From Coriobacteriaceae bacterium (GTDB lineage Bacteria; Actinomycetota; Coriobacteriia; Coriobacteriales; UMGS124), in contig JAHZGC010000004.1 in NCBI GenBank assembly GCA_019421015.1, positions 126,367-187,829 on the forward strand: a stretch of DNA of 61,463 bases. Direction: 5' to 3'. Every line of letters begins with the position of its first letter. The stretch's first letter is position 1. The notes beneath the pieces are model-generated. The model was given only the letters and a program-made list of their open reading frames with translations. It was not told the DNA's origin and did no database searches. The translations under genes and the position numbers were made by a program. Of this stretch, positions 17,711 to 25,667 are shown piece by piece.

Positions 17711-18052
17711 ATGGTCGAACCGATAGCCGAACCCGCCTCCGCACTCCCCGAGGAGTGCCTCGAGCCCATCCCCGACGAGGAACTGCTCTACGACCTTGCG
17801 GACCTCTTCAAGGTGTTCAGCGACACGACCCGCATCAAGATCCTCTACTGCCTTATGGACGCCGAGCGTTGCGTGGCCGACATCGCCGAAGTCACCGGCT
17901 CCACCCAGAGCGCTGTGTCGCACCAGCTGCGCATCCTCAAGCAGGCGCGCCTTGTGCGCTTCAGGCGCGAGGGGAGGAACATCGTCTACTCTCTGGCCGA
18001 CGACCATGTGAACACGATGCTCAGCCAGGGCATGACGCACATCTGCGAGTAG
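17711..18052 (+). CDS. ArsR/SmtB-family zinc(cadmium)-responsive repressor
   Basis: 113 residues from ATG 17711 (AAGGAG at 17696-17701); an earlier ATG at 17642 lies inside the operator. The winged-helix core is clear: LFKVFSDTTRIKILYCL, then GSTQSAVSHQLRILKQARLV with the recognition helix, then REGRNIVYSL. The last residues DDHVNTMLSQGMTHICE fit the alpha-5 zinc site D-x-H-x10-H-x2-E/H of the SmtB/CzrA group exactly. Metal binding should release it from the operator just upstream. It probably represses itself and the HMA protein and P-type ATPase genes that follow. Confidence 0.9.
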   Translation: MVEPIAEPASALPEECLEPIPDEELLYDLADLFKVFSDTTRIKILYCLMDAERCVADIAEVTGSTQSAVSHQLRILKQARLVRFRREGRNIVYSLADDHVNTMLSQGMTHICE

Positions 18053-18158
18053 GGGTCGGTTTTAAGTTTTGGCTCTGTACGGAGAAGGCCATGGGTAAAC
18101 CCGAGGGTTTCTCCGTTAACTGCAACGTATAAGTTAACCGTTAAAGAAAGGCACTCCC

Positions 18159-18377
18159 ATGCGTAAGACCTTTAAGCTCCAGGACCTCGACTGTGCCAAC
18201 TGCGCCGCCAAAATGGAGGCGGCGATCAAGAAGGTGGACGGCGTGCACGACGCCACGGTGAGCTTCATGACCCAAAAGCTGACCGTCGACGCCGACGACG
18301 CCCGTTTTGACGTCATCGTCGAGGAGTGCGCCCGGGTCTGCCGCAAGATAGAGCCTGACTGCGAGATCGTGCGCTAA
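18159..18377 (+). CDS. HMA heavy-metal-binding protein
   Basis: 72 residues, one HMA ferredoxin-like domain. The metal motif is L-D-C-A-N-C-A (Cys 12 and 15) rather than the copper-type M-x-C-x-x-C; L-D-C-A-N-C is typical of the Zn/Cd/Pb ATPases ZntA and CadA. In those pumps the domain is usually fused to the N-terminus, and the ATPase encoded 33 bp downstream lacks it. This protein is therefore probably the detached metal-binding domain of the pump. Confidence 0.85.
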   Translation: MRKTFKLQDLDCANCAAKMEAAIKKVDGVHDATVSFMTQKLTVDADDARFDVIVEECARVCRKIEPDCEIVR

Positions 18378-18410
18378 CCGTTCCCACCGATTTCTTAAAG
18401 GAGCTTTGCC

Positions 18411-20336
18411 GTGAACAAGAAGCAGAAGCGGCTGCTGCGGCGCATCCTTGTGGCGTTTGCCCTGTTCGTGGTTGCCATCGTGCTCGAGGCTACCGGCCTG
18501 CTCGAGGTCTGGTTCGGCACGGGTGCCCTTTGGGCCGAGTTCGTGCTGTTCCTGATACCGTTTTTGGTAGCCGGTTACGACGTGCTGCTCAAGGCGGCCA
18601 AAAACATCGGTCACGGCCAGGTCTTCGATGAGAACTTCCTTATGGCCGTGGCCACGGTGGGCGCCTTTTTGCTCGTGTTCTTTCCCGACTCGGACCCCCA
18701 TATGTCCGAAGGCGCGGCGGTGATGCTCTTTTATCAGGTGGGTGAGCTGTTCCAGGGCTACGCCGTGGGCAAGAGCCGTGCCTCCATCGCCGCGATGATG
18801 GACATTGCCCCCGATTACGCCAACGTCATGCGCGAAGGCTCGTTGGTGCAGGTGGATCCCAACGAGGTCTCGGTGGGCGACGAGATCGTGGTCAAGCCGG
18901 GCGAGCGCGTGCCCTTGGACGGCGTCGTGGTCTCGGGCTCTTCTGAGCTCGACACCGCCGCGCTCACGGGCGAGTCGTTGCCGCGTTCGGTGGCCGAGGG
19001 CGGGGAGGTCGTCTCGGGCTGCGTCAACATGACGGGGCTGCTTACCGTGCGGGTGAGCAAGCCGTTCGGCGAGTCCACCGTGTCGCGCATCCTGGAGCTC
19101 GTTGAGAACGCCAGCGCCAAGAAGGCCCGGGCCGAGAACTTCATCACGCGGTTCGCGCGCTACTATACGCCTACGGTCGTGATTGTGGCCGCGTTGCTCG
19201 CGGTCGTCCCCCCGCTGCTCACCGGGCAGCCCTTCGCCACCTGGGTCGAGCGCGGCCTGACCTTCCTCGTGGTCTCGTGCCCGTGCGCCCTGGTGATCTC
19301 GGTGCCGCTCTCGTTCTTCGGCGGTATCGGCGGGGCCTCGCGCCTGGGCATCCTGGTGAAGGGCGGCAACTACCTCGAAGCCCTGGCCAAGGTCGACACC
19401 GTGGTGTTCGACAAGACCGGCACCCTGACGAGCGGCACCTTCGAGGTGGTCTCGGTGCACCCGGCCCCCAACGTGGACGCGGGCTACCTGCTTAAGGTGG
19501 CAGCGCATGCCGAGTCGTTCAGCGACCATCCCATTGCAGCTTCGGTGCGCAAGGCCTACGACGGCACGGTCGACCCCAGCCTTGTAGGCGACGTGCGCAA
19601 CCTGGCCGGCCGCGGGGTGGGCGTCACGCTCGAAGGCGTGCCCGTGTTCGTGGGCAACGGGGGCCTCATGGCCGAGAACTCCATCGACTACGCGCGCCAG
19701 ATCGCGTCGTGCAGCCATGCGGGCACCGTGCTCCATGTGGCCGTGGGCGGCACGTACCTGGGCCATGTCGAGATTGCCGACGCCCCCAAGGAGGATGCCG
19801 CGGAAGCCATACGCGACCTGCATGCGGTCGGCGTCAAGAGGACCGTCATGCTCACCGGCGACCGCGAGCCCGTCGCCGCGGCCGTGGCCAAAGACCTGGG
19901 GCTCGATGCGTATCGCGCGCAGCTTTTGCCCCAAGACAAGGTCGCCGAGGTGGAGCGCCTGCTCGGGCAGGAGGCCGAGGGACGCAAGCTCGCCTTTGTG
20001 GGCGACGGCATCAACGACGCCCCCGTGTTGACGCGGGCCGACGTGGGCGTCGCCATGGGGGCGCTCGGCTCCGATGCCGCCATCGAGGCAGCCGACGTGG
20101 TGCTCATGGACGACCGGCCCTCCAACATCGCCCGTGCCATCTCGATTGCACGCAAGACCATGGGGATCGTGCGCGAGAACATCGTGTTCGCCCTGGGCGT
20201 GAAGCTCGCAGTGCTCGTGCTGGCCGCTGTGGGTCTGGCAAACATGTGGCTCGCGGTCTTTGCCGATGTGGGTGTGGCGGTGCTCGCGATCCTGAACGCC
20301 ATGCGCTGCATGCGGGTGAAGGGATTGCGCGGATAG
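18411..20336 (+). CDS. P1B-type Zn/Cd/Pb-exporting ATPase
   Basis: 641 residues from GTG 18411 with AAAGGAG at 18397-18403. Membrane segments, then the actuator T-G-E-S, the transport motif S-C-P-C-A-L near residue 289, the phosphorylation site D-K-T-G-T near 334, S-D-H-P-I-A of the nucleotide domain near 370, and G-D-G-I-N-D-A-P near 531. The last two membrane helices carry V-K-L-A-V and F-A-D-V-G, the Lys/Asp pair of the zinc group (ZntA/CadA). No N-terminal HMA domain is present; the preceding gene supplies one. It exports divalent soft metal ions across the cytoplasmic membrane and is controlled with the ArsR gene. Confidence 0.92.
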   Translation: MNKKQKRLLRRILVAFALFVVAIVLEATGLLEVWFGTGALWAEFVLFLIPFLVAGYDVLLKAAKNIGHGQVFDENFLMAVATVGAFLLVFFPDSDPHMSEGAAVMLFYQVGELFQGYAVGKSRASIAAMMDIAPDYANVMREGSLVQVDPNEVSVGDEIVVKPGERVPLDGVVVSGSSELDTAALTGESLPRSVAEGGEVVSGCVNMTGLLTVRVSKPFGESTVSRILELVENASAKKARAENFITRFARYYTPTVVIVAALLAVVPPLLTGQPFATWVERGLTFLVVSCPCALVISVPLSFFGGIGGASRLGILVKGGNYLEALAKVDTVVFDKTGTLTSGTFEVVSVHPAPNVDAGYLLKVAAHAESFSDHPIAASVRKAYDGTVDPSLVGDVRNLAGRGVGVTLEGVPVFVGNGGLMAENSIDYARQIASCSHAGTVLHVAVGGTYLGHVEIADAPKEDAAEAIRDLHAVGVKRTVMLTGDREPVAAAVAKDLGLDAYRAQLLPQDKVAEVERLLGQEAEGRKLAFVGDGINDAPVLTRADVGVAMGALGSDAAIEAADVVLMDDRPSNIARAISIARKTMGIVRENIVFALGVKLAVLVLAAVGLANMWLAVFADVGVAVLAILNAMRCMRVKGLRG

Positions 20337-20703
20337 GTGGTTGCCGAGGCCGTCTGCCGGACGGCCGCGAGACAAAAAGCGGGCGGCAGGTGCTCGCGGC
20401 GTATAAGGGGGAGTCGCCGGGCCTGCCGCCCTCAAGGGGATATGCCGGACGTTTCAGCGCAAGGGGGGTCGCTGCGTCGGCCAAGGGAATATCGGGGGAA
20501 TGCAACGGGCCTTATGTGCCGCGCGTCGACACCATGATGGCCCATCGGGGCCGTCTTGCACACCCTCCCCTTGGGGTGATATTCAAAAAAGGCTATCTAC
20601 CTGCTGAAATGCCTGTGAAGACGGCTTCACAACCAAGGACTCATAAAAAACGCTCTAGAGGGGTTTAGGTAGCTAACCCGAAGGGGTGACGCCCCTACTC
20701 CCC
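20337..20703. other. Gap with hairpins only
   Basis: 367 bp without a convincing gene. A stem GGCCGTC-5 nt-GACGGCC stands at about 20350-20368 just after the ATPase stop, without a T-run. Near the right end, AAACGCTCTAG at 20649-20659 pairs with CTAGAGCGTTT at 20704-20714, forming a large stem whose right arm is the end of the 108-bp element. Confidence 0.4.
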
Positions 20704-20811
20704 CTAGAGCGTTTTGAGAAAGCCCCTGCACAAGGCGCGGCGGGGCGCGGTGTGCTTAAGGTGCATAGGCCCCCCGCAACGCGGTGCAGGACGTTATTCA
20801 AAATGCTCTAG
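20704..20811 (-). repeat. 108-bp terminal-inverted-repeat element, copy A (inverted)
   Basis: The reverse complement aligns end to end with 23470-23577 and 40277-40384 and all three are 108 bp long. It starts and ends with CTAG and keeps the shared core GCACACCGCGCC and GCGCCTTGTGCA. This is the most diverged copy. Its last bases provide the TAG stop codon of the gene on the minus strand (20808-22550). Confidence 0.75.
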
Positions 20812-22550
20812 ACCTCTGCTTGAGATGGGGCGCCCTCCTGCCCGGAGGGACCCGAGGACGTCGCTTCCTCTGCTGGGGGGACGACCTTCGCGTCGACGCT
20901 GGGCGTCCCCCCGGATCCGGGGACCTCCTGTTTGGCGGGAGTGCGGCGCCGGTGCCGGGTAGTTGCCTTTTTTGCCGGGACCTCGGGGGCAGGAACCGCG
21001 GAAGGCTCCGGTGCGGTCGTTTCGCTGGTGGCCATTGCCACGATGGCCGACGGCTCGGTTCCTGTCGGGGCGCTCTTTGCCTCGGGGGACGCGGCTGCAG
21101 GGGCTTCGGAGCTGGCGCTCGCAGCTGTCACCGGCTGCTTCGTCGGGGCCTTCTTGGCCGTGCGCTGACGGCGTGAGGTTGCTTGGGCAGCCTGCCGACT
21201 GCGCGACGCCCTGCCGGGGCGCACGTCGGGCTTGGACTGCTCGGGTTCGGGGGCGGCGGACTCGGGCGTGTCGGTTGCCTCGCCGCGTTGCTCGGACATG
21301 GCCGCCGGGGAGACGGGTTGCTCCGGGGAGGTTGCCTCGGCTTTGGGTGCCTGTTTTGCCTTGCCCCGAGACCCTCGCTTGGTACCCGTTTTTGCCGGAG
21401 GCTCCGGTTTTTTGGCTTCCTTGGGCTCCCCCCCGTTTTCGGAGGTGCCTTCTGCTGATGCCGGTGTCTCGACGGATACCGCCGTCACCGCATCGGAGAC
21501 AGGAACGATGGCGGTGGTGGGCTCGGGCAGAGAGTGTGCGACGTCGCCTGCCTGCAGGCTCTCCGCGCTGTCGCGGGGCGTCTGGCCGGCCTCCTTGGAC
21601 GGGGGCTGTTCTGCGGCCACATCCTGCCCCGCCGCATGTATGCGCCGCGTGGCGCGCGAACGGCGCCGCCGGGCCGAGCGGGACACGCCATGGGCCTCTC
21701 CCTCAGTGGCGGTCGGATTTGCGTCGCCGAGCTCCAGGATCTCCTCCACGACGTCGATGATCTTCTCTTCTGCGGCTTTGGCCGGGGCCGACGAAAGGCC
21801 GTCGTCGAGCACCGCTACCGCGCCTTCGAGGAGCACGCGGGCCCTGAGGTCTGCCGCAATCTGGGCCATCTGGTCGGCAAGCTCCACCAGACCGAACGTG
21901 AAGCCGGCATGAACGCGGCCAAGCTCCTGGTACTTACGCAGGAAGCTGCGGCAGGGGGAGTCGGGTTGGGCGAGCGCGGTGCGGTACACGTTGCTGAACA
22001 GGTCGGCCGCCTGCACGCCCGCCGAGTACTTGGAGTCGAGGAAACGCACGTCGAGACCGGTCACGAGCGGGTCGCTGCGGTGCATGAGGACGTTACCGAC
22101 GCTCTCGGCCACCATGTCCTCGTAGCTTTCGCGCAGGCCGCCGCGCATGTCCATGGAGATGCGGTAGGGCAGCCCGCGGGCCATGTCGCCGCGGGTCAGG
22201 TAGAAGTTGAGCGCCTGGGCCACCATGGAGTCGTAGAGCAGCTCTTTGTCGAGCTTGCGCTCGCTTGCCATGGCGGCATGGGGGTCGAGCTTAACGAGGT
22301 AGACGTCGATCTCGTTCTCTTCGAGCAGCGTGCGCGCCAGGGCGAGCTTCTGGGCGGTCTTCATCTGGGAGGCCTTGACCTCCGACTGCGTGGTGCGGTT
22401 GCGCAGCGTGCAGGCCTCGAGCCTGGGCAGGTCGCGTACCAAGACCATGGCCATGGTAAAAATCTCCCCGCCAAAACCAAGCGTGCCCGACTCGTCGAGG
22501 TAGACGCGCTGTTGGCCGTTTGCGGGTGCGTTGAACAAAAACGCGGGCAT
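20808..22550 (-). CDS. DUF3800-domain protein with long low-complexity tail
   Basis: 580 residues; ATG 22550 follows AGGAGGG. Residues ~12-240 match DUF3800: an opening V-Y-L-D-E-S-G-T (acidic strand of an RNase H-like fold), a central D-M-R-G-G, and V-Q-A-A-D-L-F-S-N-V near 200. Many DUF3800 genes occur near mobile elements or defence genes, but their role is unknown. From ~290 the sequence becomes a 290-residue tail rich in Ala, Pro, Glu, Lys, Thr and Ser, probably disordered. The stop codon lies inside the end of a 108-bp repeat element, so the present C-terminus may be an insertion product. Confidence 0.7.
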   Translation of the reverse strand: MPAFLFNAPANGQQRVYLDESGTLGFGGEIFTMAMVLVRDLPRLEACTLRNRTTQSEVKASQMKTAQKLALARTLLEENEIDVYLVKLDPHAAMASERKLDKELLYDSMVAQALNFYLTRGDMARGLPYRISMDMRGGLRESYEDMVAESVGNVLMHRSDPLVTGLDVRFLDSKYSAGVQAADLFSNVYRTALAQPDSPCRSFLRKYQELGRVHAGFTFGLVELADQMAQIAADLRARVLLEGAVAVLDDGLSSAPAKAAEEKIIDVVEEILELGDANPTATEGEAHGVSRSARRRRSRATRRIHAAGQDVAAEQPPSKEAGQTPRDSAESLQAGDVAHSLPEPTTAIVPVSDAVTAVSVETPASAEGTSENGGEPKEAKKPEPPAKTGTKRGSRGKAKQAPKAEATSPEQPVSPAAMSEQRGEATDTPESAAPEPEQSKPDVRPGRASRSRQAAQATSRRQRTAKKAPTKQPVTAASASSEAPAAASPEAKSAPTGTEPSAIVAMATSETTAPEPSAVPAPEVPAKKATTRHRRRTPAKQEVPGSGGTPSVDAKVVPPAEEATSSGPSGQEGAPSQAEV

Positions 22551-22889
22551 GGGCCCTCCTATTAAGTTGGCGAGCCGCGCATGGGGATGCGACGCTGCGA
22601 CCGGACCGCCATGGTGCCGGGAGCCTCGCGTGGCCGGGGCGTCCGTGCCTCCGGGCCGCCGCGTGCGGCGTGCTCAAAGAACGAGTGTACCCTTTTGTGA
22701 AGGTCGAGGCCGGCGTCGCGAGGTGTCTATACCAAATGGGCGCAGGGGCGTCTCAAGACTCTTGGAGACGAAAAAGCATTCTGTGGTTTTATCCCATCCT
22801 GTGATGAAAAAGGTTCGGTCGGGTATCGATAGGGCGTACGAACGAGACGGTCGAAGTGGCCGTCCAAAGCCGATGGAAGGAGATCGACC
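22551..22889. other. Divergent intergenic region
   Basis: 339 bp between the divergent DUF3800 and LEA-like genes. It holds a stem GTCTCAAG-CTTGGAGAC near 22752-22771 and a TATACC box at about 22725. No gene is seen. It probably carries both promoters. Confidence 0.3.
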
Positions 22890-23432
22890 ATGACCGCTCC
22901 CGATCCCAAGCAGGCCGGTGCACAGGTCCAGGAAGCCATTGAAAACGCAGCCGACAAGGTCGCCGCAGGCGCCGGCGATGCCGTAGAGAAGGCCGGCGAG
23001 GCTGCCAACGCCGCCAACGAGAAGGCCAAGGCCGACGCCGCGGCTGCGGCACAGAAGGCCAAGGAAGCTGCCGCCGCCGCCAACGAGAAGGCAAAGGAAG
23101 CCGCTGCCGCCGCTGCCGACAAGGCCAAAGCCGACGCCGCCGCTGCCGCCGGCAAGGCCAAGGAGGTCGCTGCCGCAGCGGGGGAGAAGGCCAAGGAGGC
23201 TGCCGCTGCCGCCGGTGACAAGGTCAAGGAAGGTGCCGCCACGGTGGCGAGCAGCGCCGTGAATGGCGTGGCCGACCTTGCCGAGCGCGCCCGCGACGCC
23301 CTTGACCAGGACGGTAACGGCAAGGTCGATGCCAGCGACATCGAGGCGGCGGCCAGCAAGGCGGCCGAGAAGGTCAAAGAGGGTGTTTCGGGCATCGCCG
23401 ACAAGATCGGCAGCGTGTTCGGCAAGAAGTAG
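22890..23432 (+). CDS. LEA/apolipoprotein-like Ala-Lys-rich helical protein with an EF-hand/dockerin-like loop
   Basis: 180 residues, AAGGAG upstream. Residues ~10-125 are an 11-residue-type Ala/Lys/Glu repeat (variants of A-N-E-K-A-K-E-A-A-A-A), which should form long amphipathic helices as in LEA-like or YtxH/apolipoprotein-like proteins. A segment near 139-150, DQDGNGKVDASD, has the spacing of a calcium-binding EF-hand/dockerin loop, followed by another amphipathic helix and G-K-K. There is no signal peptide or membrane segment. It may be a stress or membrane-binding protein; the calcium loop is an unusual addition. Confidence 0.75.
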   Translation: MTAPDPKQAGAQVQEAIENAADKVAAGAGDAVEKAGEAANAANEKAKADAAAAAQKAKEAAAAANEKAKEAAAAAADKAKADAAAAAGKAKEVAAAAGEKAKEAAAAAGDKVKEGAATVASSAVNGVADLAERARDALDQDGNGKVDASDIEAAASKAAEKVKEGVSGIADKIGSVFGKK

Positions 23433-23469
23433 GCCGGCCGAGGCGTCGAACGCTCTGTGAGCCGTTTGT

Positions 23470-23577
23470 CTAGAGCGTCTTGAATAATTCCGTGCACTGC
23501 GTTCTGCTCGGGCTTATGTGCTCCAGCACACCGCGCCCTCGCACGCCTTGTGCACGAAATTATTCATTTTGCTATAG
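23470..23577 (+). repeat. 108-bp terminal-inverted-repeat element, copy B
   Basis: Identical length to the copies at 20704 and 40277. By hand count it matches the 40277 copy at 97 of 108 positions. The first and last 28 bases are imperfect inverted repeats (22 of 28 pair), ending CTAG/CTATAG. It lies between the convergent ends of the LEA-like gene and sfsA. Confidence 0.85.
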
Positions 23578-23636
23578 GGCCGCATCGCGAGGTGCGGCCC
23601 TTCTCTATGCCGAATCGTTTGGCGTGGGTCTGAAAC

Positions 23637-24395
23637 TCACCACTGTTCGAGTTGGAAGTACTGCCGAAGCCCCACGCCCTGTGGCGTCACCTCGAAGTCG
23701 GCCTGCCATAGCTCCACGCCGGCATCGCGGCATTCGCGCACCGTGGAACGCACCTCGTCGTAGGTGGTGCCGTGGTAGTAGCGAAAGCCGGTGTTCTCGT
23801 AGTAGAGGCAGTAGAGGATAACGGCGCGCTCATGGTCGGCCAAAGAGGACGAAAGCTCGCGCAGGTGTCTCATGGCGCGCTCGGTCGAGGAGAACGGCGC
23901 CTCGGGCAGGCGGGGCACATAGGCCGGGATGTCGGTCTGAATCTGCACCATGGGAGTCTTGACCTCGAGGTAGAGGGCGTCGTCTACAAGAAAGTCGAGC
24001 CTCGAGGCCCCAAGCGGCACCTCGCGCCGGACCGAGGATGGATGCGAGGCGATGGCGTCGAACGCCCCGCACCGCAGAAAGTGCTCCACATAGCGGTTCG
24101 AGGCGTTCTGGTTGATCCCAATCCACTGCTTCTGTTCCGTATCGGCCCTGTCGAGTGAAAGCGCCTCGACTGTGCGGGGCATCTTGCGCTTGGGGTTATG
24201 GCTGTCGGAGACAAGGCACGGGCGGCCTGCCGTATCGATGCCGCCTATGCGCGACACCACGGGGCAGTGGCAGCGCTCTACGCGGTCTCCAAAGTCTACG
24301 TCCATAATGAAGCGGTTGGGACGCGCGACCACAATCCCTTCTGTGAGCGTTTCGGGGAAGGGGAGCGGGGCGGCCGTGGAACGGTGCACAACCAT
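23637..24395 (-). CDS. sfsA: SfsA family nuclease-like protein
   Basis: About 252 residues from ATG 24395, with AGAGAGG eight bases upstream. Family marks are visible: E-G-I-V-V-A-R-P-N-R-F near the N-terminus, V-S-D-S-H-N-P-K-R-K-M-P-R-T, then SRLDFLVDDALYLEVKTP, which carries the conserved D and E-x-K of the nuclease-like core, and a late R-A-V-I-L-Y-C-L. SfsA was first linked to maltose use in E. coli, and its physiological role is still unclear. It stands alone here. Family usual length is about 235 residues. Confidence 0.9.
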   Translation of the reverse strand: MVVHRSTAAPLPFPETLTEGIVVARPNRFIMDVDFGDRVERCHCPVVSRIGGIDTAGRPCLVSDSHNPKRKMPRTVEALSLDRADTEQKQWIGINQNASNRYVEHFLRCGAFDAIASHPSSVRREVPLGASRLDFLVDDALYLEVKTPMVQIQTDIPAYVPRLPEAPFSSTERAMRHLRELSSSLADHERAVILYCLYYENTGFRYYHGTTYDEVRSTVRECRDAGVELWQADFEVTPQGVGLRQYFQLEQW

Positions 24396-24476
24396 GCTGG
24401 ACACCTCTCTGGGACAGTTCTGCTATAGGGTGGTACCCCGGTGGCCGGATGGATGCACCGCGCCGGCTCAAAACGA

Positions 24477-25436
24477 CTAATTGCCCACCGAGGCGTGCAC
24501 GACGATTGAGGTCATGCCGCACAGCAGGCCGCCCACGGCCCAGCTGAGCCAGAAGTAGGGCGTAAAGAGACCGGGGACGAAGAGCAGCAGCAGGCCGACG
24601 ATGGTGGCCGCGATCATGATGCACCCACAGATGGCGCCCGTGAGCTTGGAACGGTGGCGCGCTGCACGGACCTCGGGGGAAAGGCCGCCGGGAACGTTCG
24701 CGGCAATAGTCTCCTCGGGCAGCTCCGTCACGGCCTCATGGTTGTAGTCGTCGACATTGGTGCGCGACCCTGCGATGCCTCCGTAGATGATGAGCCCCAC
24801 GCCGACAGCCACGCCGAGCAAAAGGATGCTGGGGCCGCCCTTGACGTCCTCCAGAAACACGCCTCCCACCGCAACGCCCGCGATGATGCAGACGATGCCG
24901 CTCACGACGCCGTAGGCAAGGGTGCGCGCGGCTGCCTGACGCTGGGCCGACGTGTAAAAGTCCTCGATGTAGGGGTGCTCGCGCATAAAGGTGCCGTGAT
25001 CGATGGCTGTGGGAATGAGAAACACGAGCCCAACGGCGATGCCGAGGAACAGCACGGCCGCGCCCATGGCGTCGGAGCCGAAGGCCTCGTCGAACAGGGT
25101 CGTGAGCGCGACGCCCGCGATGATGGTCGAAACACCGAGCGCAATGCGCCACGCGAACGAGCGCATGTGCGCGTCATAGCCGCAGGTGTCTTCGGGCGGG
25201 GCATAGTGCGAGGCGGCCGGTTCGGTGGGTCGGCCGGTGAGGTCCCCCTGCACGAGCTCGTCGAGCGTGCAGTCGAAGACGGAGCAGATCTTGAGCAGCT
25301 TGTCCATCTCGGGGTAGGCCCGCTCCGACTCCCACTTGGTCACGGACTGGCGGCTCACGCCGAGCAGCACGGCAAGGTTCTCCTGGGTCATGCCGCGGGT
25401 CGCGCGAAGGTGCTGGAGGTTTTCTCTGAAGCTCAT
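24477..25436 (-). CDS. XRE-type HTH regulator fused to a membrane domain
   Basis: 319 residues from ATG 25436. Residues 1-65 are a Cro/CI helix-turn-helix (LRATRGMTQENLAVLLGVSRQSVTKWE). After a linker come five to seven hydrophobic segments, arranged as two similar halves of paired helices (WRIALGVSTIIAGVALT and YGVVSGIVCIIAGVAVGG) plus a last pair. This architecture is common in actinobacteria and Firmicutes as an autonomous membrane-tethered regulator. Its signal is unknown. No partner gene is adjacent on the same strand. Confidence 0.8.
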   Translation of the reverse strand: MSFRENLQHLRATRGMTQENLAVLLGVSRQSVTKWESERAYPEMDKLLKICSVFDCTLDELVQGDLTGRPTEPAASHYAPPEDTCGYDAHMRSFAWRIALGVSTIIAGVALTTLFDEAFGSDAMGAAVLFLGIAVGLVFLIPTAIDHGTFMREHPYIEDFYTSAQRQAAARTLAYGVVSGIVCIIAGVAVGGVFLEDVKGGPSILLLGVAVGVGLIIYGGIAGSRTNVDDYNHEAVTELPEETIAANVPGGLSPEVRAARHRSKLTGAICGCIMIAATIVGLLLLFVPGLFTPYFWLSWAVGGLLCGMTSIVVHASVGN

Positions 25437-25602
25437 GGTTGGCCTTTGCTTGGTCGTTGGGTACGGGGTGTGCCGGCATGGGATGAGCATAGGCTGCCAA
25501 CAGGTGTCAAGCCACCAACTTGCGGCTTCATTTTACGGGATATCCCGGCGCCCTTTGGTTGCAAACCGCAGGTAGGGGCGATGCTCCCAGCGTACGACGG
25601 CC

Positions 25603-25657
25603 AAAAAAGACGAGGGGCCGCGGTCGGTTGCAAGGAGCGTGCCGACCGCGGCCCCTC
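25603..25657 (-). terminator. Intrinsic terminator of the PFL-family gene
   Basis: Perfect 16-bp stem (25612-25627 with 25642-25657), followed on the minus strand by a T-run (A at 25603-25608). Confidence 0.9.
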
Positions 25658-25667
25658 TGTTTGCCGG

